From assembly GCA_037074705.1 (NCBI GenBank), contig CM073592.1, positions 58,579,129-58,643,128 on the forward strand: 64,000 nucleotides of DNA, given 5' to 3'. The notes below the pieces were generated by a model. The model did no database searches, was not told the DNA's origin, and saw only the letters and a list, made by a program, of their open reading frames with translations. The position numbers and the translations under genes were made by a program. Every line of letters starts with the position of its first letter. The stretch's first letter is position 1. Positions 26,079 to 38,744 of this stretch are shown here, piece after piece. Source of the stretch: Zhengitettix transpicula (lineage: Eukaryota; Arthropoda; Insecta; Orthoptera; Tetrigidae).

Positions 26079-26231
26079 CTTCCTCCTTAATAAAAGATTC
26101 TCGGACAGCATTGACAGTATGAATTGATCGGCAATCCAGTCACTATAACGACTGCGGAGATGAATTTCGCTGAAACGTTGTGTTTTACTAAACAATTAAC
26201 CCGGTTGATAAAACGAGAATCTTTTATTAAG
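26079..26231. repeat. Hairpin element with perfect 18-bp arms
   Basis: 26079-26097 (CTTAATAAAAGATTCTCG) and 26213-26231 are exact reverse complements about 115 bp apart. The interior contains gctgaaacgttgtg. MITE-like; no coding sequence. Confidence 0.6.
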
Positions 26232-26354
26232 TCCTCTCTATACTTCTACTCCTGTTACATGTTTAGAGTCACGTTTAACGATTTGAAAAAAGCACGAACG
26301 TTTCTTTAACAACCACGCCGAAATGAAGGAAGATAAGAAAAATAAGTTTTATTT

Positions 26355-27060
26355 ATTACTAGTTGTCCGGCGTTGTCCGAGATGTCAATTATCCATAACC
26401 CCGGATTTGACTCAAATCTAGGTAGCTTTTGCGTTACTTTTATTTTACGCAACTCGACCCCTGCCCTTAAATGTGTTCACCTTCCATTTCGAAGGGAGTT
26501 TTTTAAATCCTGAATTAGTTTCATTCGACGAATATATCGCCGTTTGAACATGTACGATAATTTCCACCCTTCTACTGTGGGTTAAACAAAAATCAGTCGG
26601 TTACATTGTTTGAAAATTTCTACCCCCGCCCGAGCATTACCCGGTTTTTAACAGTGAAACTCAGCCACATCCATAACCCCAGAATTGACTCGAATCTCGG
26701 TCTATTTGCGTTATTTTCATGTAACGCTCCACCAAACCCCATACCCTAAGCGTGCTCCCCTCCCAATCCAATAGGGGTTGAAATTATAAACAGAGAATAT
26801 CTACCGAAATATTATGCATTTAAATGACACCGAAAAATATTTATTCGACGCAAATGTCGGCCGATCAACATGTTTGAAAATGTCAACCCACCCGTGGGGG
26901 TTAAACTGCAAGTTTAATGGCATAATAATTCTCAGCTATATCCATAACCCCTACACTTCATGGTTCTCTCCTCCCAAGCCGATAAGGACTGTAATAATAC
27001 ACATAATATATTAAAAATTATTATGAGTGTCATTGACACCACAATATTTATTAGACGCAA
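26355..27060 (+). repeat. Degenerate copy of the GGCGTTGCC / CATAACCCTGGATTTGACTCC repeat
   Basis: It opens ACTAGTTGTCCGGCGTTGTCC and carries at least two units with ccataacccc.ga.ttgactc.aatct.gg and gttattttxatgtaacgc. It matches the head of the large element at 43785-48385 and the copies near 52-53 kb. Confidence 0.7.
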
Positions 27061-30000
27061 ATATCGACAGGTTAACATTCTTTAATTATGGCATTTACAA
27101 TGTCGGCTAAGTTGAAGTTCAACTCCCATCGTCATGTTGGTGAGGACGGGGAAAAGTTGCCCTTATTTGTGCAGAATCCATACTTTACGCTGTAGTTGAG
27201 ATGAACAGTGACACTTCCGATGTCGTTTATTCACGTGATGAACCCGCGTCGGTGGTGAGGAGTTAATTATAAAATATTCGAAATGGCAAAGAGATTTATG
27301 TCTAATTAATACCTTTTCCGGTTTAATATAAAATACCCTGGAAATAAACTAGTTATTCCTAATTTTTCATTTTACAACAATGTTTACATTTACAGCCGCA
27401 GACATTTGGTTCGGTCTATTTTATAATTCGTTTTAAAGTAGCCTCGCGGATTAATTTCAAAGCTTCCTGATAAAACTGCATAATAGATGTCTTTAGACCT
27501 TCTGAGGGGCAGAGGAGTGAGGAACTGATTCCGATTGCCGGTGTAGCACGAGCACTTTCTATGTTTGCAGTGCTTGTTCTACATCCGGCGCACACATTCC
27601 AGAGGTACTGCCCTCCTTCCAGCACAGTTTCCAGGTCAGTAGCACTCCTGTGGGATAATGCGTGTACTGGGGACACAAAGCCTCGACCTTCCAATGCCTC
27701 GAAACTGAAATATCTGCCCGGTCCGGAAAGCATGACACATCTCCAATAACAACGGCATATTCACGTTAGAACAAAGTATAATCATTTGGCCGCTGTAATC
27801 ATAATTTATCTCGACGAGTTTCGACTTACCCTAGATTCGTAACATTTCACTTTAAATTTCTGAAACTCTGTCATTGTAAGCTATCGCGTCAAACTGGCGC
27901 ATTCCATATTCTTGAACCTGGTCAATTGTAAAAATTAAGTCCCTGATTCTGTTATCAAACCGAGATTTAGTTATTTTTAATACGCCAATGCCTTTTCTAC
28001 ACATATTTTACGAAACCTTCACAGTATAATTATGTAGACGTTAAGTTCAAATTAAATCGTTTATTCAGCCCATTCCTAAAAACTCTTAGCTTCTTTGGCA
28101 AAAGTTAGTAGATTGGCAGGCAAATTTTTCAATCACGGGTGGGTATAAATAAACCACACAACGTTTCTGCAAACTTTGTTGCTTTCTTCAGGTGTAGATA
28201 ACATTAGAGCTTTTTTAACAACTCAGGTGACGTAAACGTTATTACACAGAGTTCGCCATCGAAACGTCGTGGCTGAAGCTGTCTTTGTCCCGTAGGGTAC
28301 CCAAGAACTACTTATCCAGCAAATACACCGGGAAAACCTTCCAACATTGATGACTTTCTATTAGTTCGTAAACCAAATTATTGTTGTCAAGAGTAAACAA
28401 GAAGGTACAATAACTTTATAGATAAAACATAAAAGTGAGACAGAAAATTTTATACTGGACAAAAAATATGCCCATTAATACACAAATATTAGTAAACTAT
28501 GTAAGACTGGTAACTGATATTATTCTATACATTATCTTTTCACGTTATGTAAAGTTTCAAATGTAGAAACATTTAATATTTTTATGTTACTGTTGGAGGT
28601 AATTACGACTTTTGTGCATCAAAAAATGTCTAATGTAACGAAAATGGCCTGAAAAAGAGGCAATGCGAATATTTAGGTGAGGGAAAACTTGAATATATTA
28701 GTCTGTAGGAAGAAAACAAAGACGAGGTTTGAAAGCGAGAGACAAAATAACCGACGTTTGTCTTCACCAGAGGAGTTTCAAAACCACGTTACATTAATGC
28801 GTGACATATATAATTCAACATCTGCTATCCATCTGTATGTCTTACACCGAATATCACCGGGGCCGTGCCATGCTTTGGTCTATAAGAACCTTTTTTTCTA
28901 ATTCGGTCTATGTTTTTCCGATATTAATGTATACGATTTATGAATTATCAGAAAAAAGTGAAAAATTATAGACAGTTTGGATATGATCAGATGAAACTGC
29001 AGGAGTATTGAAAGTGTACAGAATTTATTACCGAAAATGTAAGGCATGAAGAAGACGTCGATGAACCCTTAACAGAGCAGAATAAATTTAAAATAAAATT
29101 ATATTTTGGGAATTACCATTAATTATATGTTTGAAGGAATCAAGCATCTGGAAATCCAAAGAAAAAATCAGGTTTCATGTGACGTTTTAAAACTGAAGAA
29201 TGTAGATTAGAAATTCTAGAAAATTATTGTATCAGTCTCCAGACAATAATTTCGGTCGAAAATTAATAATATAGGCCTATATTTGTAAATGATCTTCCCG
29301 AAGTATCACGTAATGAATCCAGAATCCGATCATAGACTATGAAACCTTTAAATGTTTTAAATTATTTGTGTCAAAATTAATTAATGACTTTGTATCTGAA
29401 TATTGTCGTAGCGCTGAGAATTTTAGTAACACTCTCGGTTTCTATAACTAGTGGGGAGAGAACTATTTTCAAATTAAAACTAACAAAACACTACTACAAA
29501 AGGAAAAAAACTTAGACTTCGCACACCTAATTAACTAATTTGCTACAGTTAAACGGGTAAACCCGTACGTAGAAAATTTTATAGTTAATATTATTGCTTA
29601 ACCTCCCAGAGAGTTCTGGCGGGAGCTACCTTTGGGGATGCCTTCACAACTCTCTGGTTTTATTGAACTAAGGTTCCCACATGCCGAGGCACCTCGGTAT
29701 GTTTTGAGAGGTGTATGTTCCGGGGTCGCAGACCTTGGGCATACGGTAAAAGTTTCCACTATTCCTATTGGAATAGTCGGCCAGCTGCCTCCTAAACTGG
29801 CCAAGGCATGGCGAGGGGTAAGCTGCGACCCCACAGCAAACCCGTCTCCCGCCATCGGAAGGGCGTGGGACAAGTACCAAATGCCCGACCTACCTGATGC
29901 AGGTTTTTATAGGGTTTGTCCTGCATTACTTTTATGCGAATGCCGGGTAGGATCCTTGAACTATAGCCCGGGGGCCCTAGTTACCCTTGGCTACCTTCCT

Positions 30001-32384
30001 CCACCCTTCCGCATCCCCCCTTTCAAATCCCTTTCCTATCCACTATGTGGATTACCCTATACATAGCCTGTCTACACACACAAAAAAAATTGTTAAAAGT
30101 AATTTTTCTAAATAAAAATAATTTTTGTACATTTACGCATTGTTCAAGTACAAACGAAAGCTATTTTAATGGAAAAAAGATTTAAGGAGCAGAATTTCCA
30201 AGTTTTGTGAATGTAACACACGGCCCTGGATATACAACATTCTTTACAATGTTTTCATGCTGAATGTCTACTCGTTCTAACAACTGGTACTGTTACAAAC
30301 AGTCAACCGAAATTGAGCATTGTAATGATTGTATCAATGAAAATATATTAGAAAAACATATTATATTCTCATATTGACCAATTAAACATAGACTTTTGCG
30401 GCAACATAATATCATTCGTAAAAAGTCAGCGAAATTTCTCAAATTCTTTTCTGGTTGAAATAATAACATTATTACTAGAATACATTTACATTACTTAACT
30501 CATTGACAGCCACTGTTTTCAGGATTAAGAATCGTTTATTGAAAATGGTAGGTGAAATGAAGGAAAAGCAAATAGGAGTTGGTTAAATATTTCATATTTA
30601 AAAAGTATGTGTTGCATTAATAGTGAACATTCAATCTGTAAAGAAAAAGAGCCGAAAACACGATACTAGGTTCACAACAAAATTATCACAGTATAAGCGG
30701 ATGCTTTTGAAAGCAATTACGACTATTAGCATACGGTGTGACCAGGTGATGGTCCTCCGAAAAACAATTTTCTGTTATAGCAAAAATGACCTGAAATTTG
30801 ATAGCCCAGGAGCATTGAAACTCTATCCAAATTTAGAGGGAAGAAAGAGGAGTACAATGAACACTTTAAATTGAGCGTGATAAGGTTCTAGAAAGTGATT
30901 AGAGATGGGCACTCAATGGTAATTAAGTATTAGGAGACGAATTGCGGCTTACCATCTGGATTTGAAATTTGTTGATTATGGAATAGTTAAACTTTCACAG
31001 ACATTATCGAGTATTCGGTTGTGTGTGGTTTGTTGCTATTGACCTCCACATCACAATGGAATATCCGAAAAAAAAATTGCCAAATTAAAATAGGTTCTAT
31101 TTAAAACATTATAATGATTCGTGTTTTTTGGTACCTCTTCAGGTGTAAAATTTAAATAAAATTCGTAATAATTAATTACACTAGAATTGGTGAATTGATT
31201 TTCAAAGTTGAGCTTTACTCAATCATTATGGACGAAATGTTTTGCAAGAAATCTCTAATTGAACTTTTGACTTATTGGCTAATGTTATTCTTTAATTATA
31301 AAATCAGATAAATATAATTATTAAAAACTGTTATCATTCTGTACAACTCTTAGTCTCTTTGTTAGTTTAAATACATCAAAAATATAAATCAATATACTTA
31401 GTTACTTCAATACAATATTTTATTATTATCACTATTCTTCTTACACAAATAGGTATACATGTTACGATATGTGAGATACTTATATAACTTTCTGGGTCAT
31501 TAACATTAATTAACCCCAAATTTCTTCCCCTTGAAATGTGTATTTTTAAAAATAATTAGTCTGCATGAAATCATGAAAATTTATAACAATAAATTTTGCC
31601 TTATGAACAGGTTCAATTACAAATTATATTTATATTCAGATCCTAGAAATCACAATTCTTTCCCACGGTGCACACAAACAAATTCAAAATTAACTCTTGC
31701 CTCAAATATACTATTTGCAATGGGCATCAATTAAATTGTGAGTACCATTCAGAATTACAAAATTTTCTGTGCAACCCTCACATCTGTGTAACGTTGTTTG
31801 CCTATGTTCGAAATTAAAGTTGAGAATGTCTATCAAATTGTTAGCTGTGGGTTATTTATGTTGAAACTATGCAGTAAAAATAAAAAAACATGTCTTATAA
31901 TGCAGATAATATATTTATTTATGTATACACACTCCAAATAATAATAATAATATATTACATAAATAAAAGATTTTAACACATGCAATCCACTGACATACTA
32001 TATTTTCTAACTAAAGTATTTTAGTCATTGTCTGAAATTAGTTGAACACAAAATTAATAATAAAAATACAGCATGTTACAAAGTTATTAGAAACAAAAAA
32101 ATCCTTCATGTGAACATATCTAGGCAACAAGCCACCTCTCATCCAGATTTTTGTATTTGGGAAGGACATATAAATTTGTACCATTAAGTTGTGCACTAAC
32201 ATACATAATTTATTATCCATTATAATCGAGGAGTCAAATATTAATGAAAATAATATTATTTTTGTTTGAAAAAAATGTTTCCTAATCTTCGTCATTTGTC
32301 CCAATTATGTCACTACCATCTTATTTGACGAAATGAAATATTAAGTTAAAAAACTTATTTGAAAAAATATTTTACGGGGTCAGT
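27061..32384. other. Gene-poor stretch (apart from the dispersed repeat at 29.6 kb)
   Basis: Contains a GC-richer patch at 27480-27740 with frames open on both strands and no family match. A short motif at 28140-28195 (ccacacaacgtttctgcaaactttgttgctttcttcagg) recurs with changes at 34657-34695, 39880-39915 and, inverted, near 41560-41610. No gene seen. Confidence 0.45.
29602..30076 (-). repeat. GC-richer dispersed repeat, copy B (inverted)
   Basis: Same unit as at 24089-24602, in opposite orientation, with the same landmarks in reverse order. The frames open on both strands here (up to 144 codons) are broken in the other copies. A 50-bp piece resembling its middle (aaacctgcat...cttgtccca) also occurs at about 9785-9835. 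Confidence 0.78.
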
Positions 32385-32575
32385 GTGTTTCTGTATAATT
32401 TTTACCCATTTCTGTATTGGAGGGGAGCACCCTCGGGGGTGAGGGTCAACGGGCATTATATAAAAATAATGAAAAAAAAAAAGAGATTGGAGTCAAATCC
32501 AGATAATTGTATGCCACCGAGTTTAATTATGACAACTGGGGCAATGCCAGGCATGCGGCTAGTGTAAGATAAACC
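32385..32575 (-). repeat. Inverted fragment of the same GATTTGACTCC repeat, 3' of MsrB1
   Basis: Read on the minus strand it contains atttgactccaatctc, a T-rich stretch and gttgaccctcacccc, matching one unit of the family. It starts about 220 bp beyond the SECIS-like hairpin and may lie close to or just past the MsrB1 transcript end. Confidence 0.6.
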
Positions 32576-32791
32576 AATCTTAATTATGAAATATTTGCTC
32601 CAAAATATAGGAAACTACTATGAGGAAAAGTAAATAAAGAATATAAATAAATTATATATTTGGTTGTTCTATTACACATGAATCAATAAAATATAGTATT
32701 TACATTACATTATCCTTTTTATACAAATATAAACTTCACTTGATGAATACCACAGATACCAACATAAGATATATTATTAAAAATATTCAGT

Positions 32792-32866
32792 CCTTGAATG
32801 GGGAGCTCTTCAGTTTTCCTACAATCAGACTGACTTTTAAGGACAACGTCATATATCCACTCAAAG
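32792..32866 (-). promoter_or_regulatory. SECIS-like element in the MsrB1 3' UTR
   Basis: The element starts about 177 nt downstream of the MsrB1 TAA, on the same strand. I folded it by hand. Helix 1 pairs 32857-32866 with 32792-32801 (10 pairs including G-U). An internal loop follows. The quartet has ATGAC at 32852-32848 opposite TGAA at 32812-32809, allowing tandem G-A pairs. Helix 2 pairs 847-840 with 813-820 (offset 32000), with one G-A mismatch. The apical part opens with AAAA at 32838-32835, 10 nt after ATGA. A small extra stem inside the loop would make it form 2. This is the architecture that SBP2 needs to recode UGA. No folding energy was computed. Confidence 0.82.
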
Positions 32867-33042
32867 AACTCACATTTTCTAACTGAAGTCTATGAGAATC
32901 TAGGATTTCTTGAATTTCACAAGGCTTGACCCATAACATTTACATAAAAATATATACTAATTTAGGGTCAATAAAGCTTTTATTTTCTGAGAATGAATGT
33001 CAGATTATGAGTATCAATGAGACTAAACACTAATTTATTACT

Positions 33043-36000
33043 TTAATCTGTATCTTGCTCCTTAGAAGTTTTTTTGTCTCCTAAAGAAAAAACAATGATT
33101 ATAAAAGTCAATTATATAAAATAATTCATAATATTGTTAAATGTATAAATAAGTGAATGTAAAATATATTCAAAAGAAGTTAAACCTATTTTTCAAAATG
33201 GTCAGAAGAAAATTAATTTTCTTTATAATAAAATTTCTTCAACAGAAGTTTCTGAACTACAGCTAATCAACTTCTTACAGTAATAAATAATTAAAATTGA
33301 AATATATAAGAAGAAAAAAATATACTGGTGCTGCAAGTTGTGGTCCAATGTTATTATAATAATAAGTTTTCACTTAAATTTAGTAACATAGTTGTACAAG
33401 GAAACATCAATTGGGTCGTGTAGTGTCAATGACTATCATTTTCTTTAATAAATTAATAATGAGAATAAAAAATATTTTTAAGTTCAGTATTCTTTAAGGG
33501 AACCTTCAAATGTATATCTAGTTAGTTATAGTTATAGTTGAGACAAATACTCTTTCATTTTACAATTTTTTTAAAAAAAGAGTTATTTGTACTGAAAATG
33601 AAGCAATTAAATAAATAAATCATGTTACTAATTTTGTATTTTGAACACATTGTTTGTGTTTAAATTTCCATTTACGATCAGAGATAATACAGATTTTAAA
33701 CCATTCTTTTACATTCATTATCTTCCCTTTTTACAATGAATGGTATAACCTTACCTTGAAACCAGATTTAGTAAAATAAATTTGGCCAACAATGATTATT
33801 ATCTTCCTATTTTTCAAGAATCTTATAACACAATGAAAAATATTTATTTTATAGTAAGGGATGCTTTTCAAAGATGAAACTAAATTGTTCATTTGACATT
33901 TCACTTATTTTATATTTACAAGAGTTTTAAAGTAAAATAATAACTGATCAAACAGATTCTGACAAAATAATTATCATTACCTATATTCAAAGGAACAAAC
34001 TTCAAGGAGTGACTAAATATTCAAAAACGCGAACCACCATCATCTCTGTCTCTCTGAAACTCGTGACCTAAGCCATTACCACATTTACCACAAGAAACCT
34101 GCAAAAAAAGAAAACGATCAAATGACTCAGTTAACTATGATCAAGGCAACAAATTATTCAACTTGTAAAAGTGTATTTGCTTGGTTATAATCAGGCCTGC
34201 ACAACTGTAAATGTAAGGCAGGCCATCATACTTTATGAAAAACTTGTGTGAGAAGAAAGAAAATAGGATGGGGACAGACAAGGGGCTAAATAGGAAAATA
34301 ATAATAATAAAGAATATTTTTTGTTACTTGCAAAATAAATTTAATCTGACACTTTGTATAGTTTTTCTTTAACAAGTTTGTCATATTTAGGAGGCATATT
34401 GGAAGTAGCTGTTCTTTAAATCGTCATCAAACATGAGCATTGTTTCCATTTGTTAATGTTCATAATTGAAAATGTCTGTTCACATATATAAGTGGATTCA
34501 AATGTACTAAAAGTTTATTCTATTCCGTGTGAATGCACACATTATGTTTCAAGTTTTAGTTAATGAACCAAATAATCAGTAAAGAAAAATGAAAATTTTT
34601 TGTCTATTAATAATAAGAAAAATAGCCCAATACAGACTAAAGAAGTGATTATATAAATACCACACAGCGTTACTGGAAACCTTGTCCCTTTCTTCAAGTG
34701 CTAAGAAAACTAAAAAAAACAAGAACATAGAGCAGTATTTCGCAACCTTTCTTTACCATGCTCCAAATATGTCTTTCTAATGTAACACATACATATTTTT
34801 AATATTAAAGGCCTAATTTCAACTTGTGTATCATTGTTTTCTATGAATAATGATTCTGTGCATTAACAAAGAAATGGATAAAATCACAAAAACCATATTT
34901 CAAACAAGATTTTCCATAACTTTTAGTAATATTAGTTTATTGCAGTTTTTTTTAGTAACATGTTACATGTGGACAACTCCCATTTAATAGCATAGGAAGG
35001 GATTTGAAAGTCGGGATGCGGAAGGGTAGAGGAGGGTAGCCAAGGGTGAACTAGGGCCCCTGGGCTATTGTTTAAGGATCCTTCCCGGCATTTGCCTAAA
35101 AGAGATACAGGACAAACCCTACAAAACCTGCATCAGGCAGGTCGGGCATTAGGTACTTGTCCCACGCCCTTCCGATGCTAGGAGAGGGGTTTACTGTGGG
35201 GACACAGCATTCCCTTCTCTGTGCCTTGACCAGTTTAGGAGGCAGCTACTCTTACCGTACGCCCAAGATCTGCCACCCCGGAACATACAGACCAAGGTGC
35301 CTCAGCTTGTGGGAACCTTAGTTAAAAAATTGGAGAAAGGAAAAGACATCCCTAAAGGTAGCCCTCTCATATCTCCAGAAAGGACCTGCCTGCGACAGAA
35401 CAGCTCTCATGGCTTAGTATATTGCAGTTGAAGTAGCTGTGATATAAAGGAGTGGGTTATATTGAATCTGCAAGAAAGCACTATAATGCAGCTTGTATAT
35501 CACATGGGACTTTCATATAGCTGCTGAACTCATGTGTGACATACATACACTAACTATATCACTTGTATTGATCATTTGGTATGATTATATGCATCATGTT
35601 CCTTCACTACTTGCAGTAAATAAAATCCTTTAGTTTAGTGTATTCTGTGAAGAATTAAATTATAGTGAGATAAAACTTACCTTAAGTGCTAATGGTCGAC
35701 CCACTTCAGGTGTTTTGACCAAAGAATCAGCATGAATTGGTTGTGAAAAGGCAGGCCATGGTGTTTCATGCTCATACTTAGCAAAGCTAGAGAACAGTTC
35801 ATATCCACACTCTGAGCAGACATATTTTCCTATTCAATGAAGATGTAATATTGAATCACATGTTGAAAATTTAACAACTTTGCAAATATGATTTAAAACC
35901 AAAATATATTTTGGGTAAATTTTATGAATAGAATATGAATTTTAGTACTGTATTATCAAACTTTATTACATATCTGGTAGATTGAAGAAGATCGAATGCT

Positions 36001-37149
36001 TTCTTGGTGATTAGAATTAAGAAAGATTTATTGCATTTCCACATCTTCGTAAGTATGTTTCCGCAAAAAAAGTTATTTAAGAATTCGACTAGTAAATGGT
36101 CAGAAAGTGGTTTACGGTGGCTGATATTTTAATCGTTTCGATTTACATATGTTGGATATTAGCCAAATATTGTAATAGTCAAGATATTTGGAATAAATTT
36201 GAAGAGGGTTCTTAAAAATGTAATACAACCCAAATAGGGGAAATATTGATATGTTGAGTGTCTCTAAATATAGGGAATATAGAAATGTTATTTTTTACTT
36301 TATTATTATTGTAAACTGCAATTTATTAAATTTTTAACGCAACTGTTGACTAATTTATCCATTCATTATTTTAATATAATTTATAAAGAGTCATATTAGT
36401 TTTAATTTCATATTTTTTGTTCAGCCCTATTCAGTTACATAATTATTCAAGTTTTGAGCCTACAAAACACAGACACATCCAAATAAAAATTCAAAAATGC
36501 CAATTTTATTTTAAAAACAAGTTATCAATTCAAACTTTTGGAATGATTCACAATTAATATTGTGTTATTGTTCATCCAAATGCAATTACATTTATGAAAT
36601 TATTATATTTTGGTTCCTCATTTCCACATTGTTACGAAATTCAACTACACTAGTATAAATGCCCTGCATTAAATGACCAATTGCTGATACTAATGTTCTG
36701 GGTTGGAGTGAATATGCAGGAAGGAGAATTTTCTTTTTAATGCTCTGAATACCTTGTTTCTTTTTTTGTATGAAATATTTGTCCTTCACTTAAGTCTTCA
36801 GATCTTGACATTCTGTTTAAGCTATCATTAATAAATTTCAAATTTTATTATTTTCCCTCTATTACGCTTTCTTAAATGTGAACAATGTTTTTTTTGAACA
36901 TTGAAATAGTTGAATTCTGTCCGCCGACGTGTCATCAACATTCAGAATTGTAAAAATAGACAAGAGTTCTGAAGGATCATTCCAACTAATTGGTATTTTG
37001 ATGCAATATCATATCATCTTATAGAAACGTAATACGATATAAAGTATACTCGTTTCTGCCTTAATATAAATATTCATTTAAATCATAGACTGACCAGGGA
37101 CAAAATGATCCCGATAATATTCTTCACTTTTCCATGTACAGAATGACAT
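33043..37149 (-). CDS. MSRB1: Methionine-R-sulfoxide reductase B1, selenoprotein form (4 coding exons)
   Basis: Coding exons on the minus strand are 37149-37095, 35829-35681, 34098-33981 and 33080-33043, with GT/AG introns (1265, 1582 and 900 bp) and consistent phases. They give 119 residues; human MSRB1 has 116. The N-terminus MSFC is conserved, including the resolving-type Cys4. The zinc-binding CxxC pairs fall at C23/C26 (VCSECG) and C71/C74 ([13 protein letters not shown]), the same positions as in human. WPAF and HADS are conserved. Codon 94 is TGA (34023-34021), aligned with human Sec95: [14 protein letters not shown]. Coding similarity continues for 25 residues to TAA at 33045-33043. 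The enzyme reduces methionine-R-sulfoxide in the cytosol and nucleus, with thioredoxin as usual reductant. Read as a stop, TGA would remove the catalytic residue, so selenocysteine is the best reading. A SECIS-like hairpin follows in the 3' region. Exon 4 is the least conserved part and rests on splice phase plus a TSC2-independent match in position and length to the human tail. Confidence 0.93.
34021..34023 (-). other. MSRB1: In-frame TGA, predicted selenocysteine codon (U94) of MsrB1
   Basis: On the minus strand the codons run cgt ttt tga ata ttt agt, read as R-F-U-I-F-S. The downstream [10 protein letters not shown] matches the vertebrate MsrB1 segment after Sec (IFSSSLKFVP). This conservation after a stop codon, at exactly the catalytic position, is the classic sign of recoding rather than termination. 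Confidence 0.9.
34970..35412 (+). repeat. GC-richer dispersed repeat, copy C, in MsrB1 intron 2
   Basis: Third copy of the family, with an internal deletion around the TATTCCAATAGG segment. It lies wholly within MsrB1 intron 2, antisense to the gene. Confidence 0.75.
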
Positions 37150-38744
37150 TTTAGATTACGAATTTCTATGTTAACTGGGTCAGCAATCAGACTAAACGTA
37201 ATAGGTACCGTAGCATACGGATGATGTCCAAATTATTTTGATATAAAGATATGACAATATCGGCTGGCTGAACTGATACTTTATAAAAAAAAAATCGAAT
37301 TCACGTGTCTTATGATATTTTGGTCCACCGAAAGAAAGAGTCATTACCTACTGTGCACGTATAAAATTAATGTCAGGTAAATGATTCAATGGGAAACGTT
37401 AAATTTGAAATAAAAGTATCATGGTTGAAAGAAAGTAAATATTTAAGTCTCAAAATATATTATATATTTACATTGAACAACAACGAAAAAAATTATGTTA
37501 ACCGGAAGTTCTCGGGATTCTAACCGGGTGAAAACATTGTAGATATACGACGTTTCGACGTCGGTCACTTCAAGTGAAGATGATGGTTCGAATCCCGAGA
37601 ACTTCTGGTTAATCATATAATCGGGAAAGCCTTCGTTCGAAAATTTATATTAATTGCTAGCATTTAAAGCAAGCCACATTACAGGACAACGGTACGTTTA
37701 TGTTGCATAACCGAAGTTGTGTTATTCGATACTTTAAAAGACATAGGATTATCAATAAATTAACGTTAACAAGCTAATTGATTAATTTAGCCGAGCACAG
37801 AGAGAATACAGAAAAATTAATAGAACAAAGTTTCTTCAGAGATCGCAGATCTCCACTGATGCACTAAAAACTTACGAACACAAGTCAATCTCTAACTGAC
37901 TGACTTGTGTTACTTCGTAATTATTAGTGCACCTGACGAGTTCTGCAATGCCAGAGGAAAAATTTAAATTATTTATGGATTCTGACGGTACTTAATCAAA
38001 TTTTTCAATTCACTTATGAATTAAACAGACACGAAACTATCCATTAATAAGAATATCAAGATATTTGATTGAGACTAACAAATCCATTTACTTTCATACA
38101 TTTATTTTTGTCACTTCTAACTCAACTGAACGAATTAGAATGAAATCAACGTATTATAGTTATGCAACACACTCTTTACAGTTGAAAACATAACATTGCA
38201 ATAATTTCCGAACTCAATTTATATACACTATTAGCGCTTATTTGAATATTATCTTAATGAAACCAAAGAATCTATTTCTCCTACAATTTTTAAAACCAAG
38301 CCCAAATGATAAAGTCGTTTCATCATCTATTGGAAAGGAAATAAAATATTATTTGGAGGCATTAAAATATATAAACCAAATTGATTCACATCAGAATTGC
38401 GACAATGATTTTATAAATAATATTTCAAGAACGTTCTGATCACCGTATAATAATTTTATAATATCTTAGAAAAGGAATATCTCTAAAAATGATCATCTGT
38501 TAGGTATTTTGTTATGGTGCCGGAGTCGTTTGGAATTGTCAGATCGTGAAGTTCTGACGTTTGTAGGTTACGCTTATATTTGTTTAAAACACACGAAAAC
38601 TATATTACAACAATGAACTGATATGTATTACATGCGAGAATAAATTCTGTTAAGCATGACATTTGTTTTATAGATAATTTTAGTATTTTTAAAATTTGAT
38701 ATTTTAAAAGCTGAGATCAATTGTTGATTTTAGTAATAATAATC
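37150..38744. promoter_or_regulatory. Head-to-head intergenic region between MsrB1 and TSC2
   Basis: About 1.6 kb separates the two divergent start codons, so both promoters should lie here if neither gene has a distant 5' non-coding exon. The stretch is AT-rich with no CpG-island-like block. It contains a hairpin element (37497-37613). The 120 bp around 38510-38580 are richer in GC than their surroundings and could hold the TSC2 start site. No reliable TATA or Inr element can be assigned by eye. Confidence 0.5.
37497..37613. repeat. Foldback (MITE-like) hairpin with 24-bp arms
   Basis: Arm 37497-37520 (GTTAACCGGAAGTTCTCGGG...) is the reverse complement of 37590-37613 with one mismatch. The loop contains cgtttcgacgtcgg and an internal cacttcaagtg palindrome. 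Hairpins near 21.8 and 22.1 kb carry similar GTTTCGACG or TGTTTCAGTC motifs by the loop, suggesting a family. Confidence 0.7.

Noticed and set aside
27416..27749. Possible exon at 27.48-27.74 kb with tttgcag before and ccag|gtcagt after
   Set aside because: Translations in all frames match no family I know and no partner exons are evident. Splice-like strings of this quality occur by chance.
29632..30066. 144-codon open frame in the GC-richer repeat
   Set aside because: The other two copies of the repeat break this frame, so it is not under coding constraint.
33961..34023. Reading TGA at 34021-34023 as a normal MsrB1 stop
   Set aside because: The protein would lack its catalytic residue, and conserved MsrB1 sequence continues after the TGA, with a further coding exon and a SECIS-like hairpin.
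38242..38439. 65-codon open frame upstream of TSC2
   Set aside because: No homology recognised, AT-rich composition, and no Kozak or splice support. At most it is part of a 5' leader.
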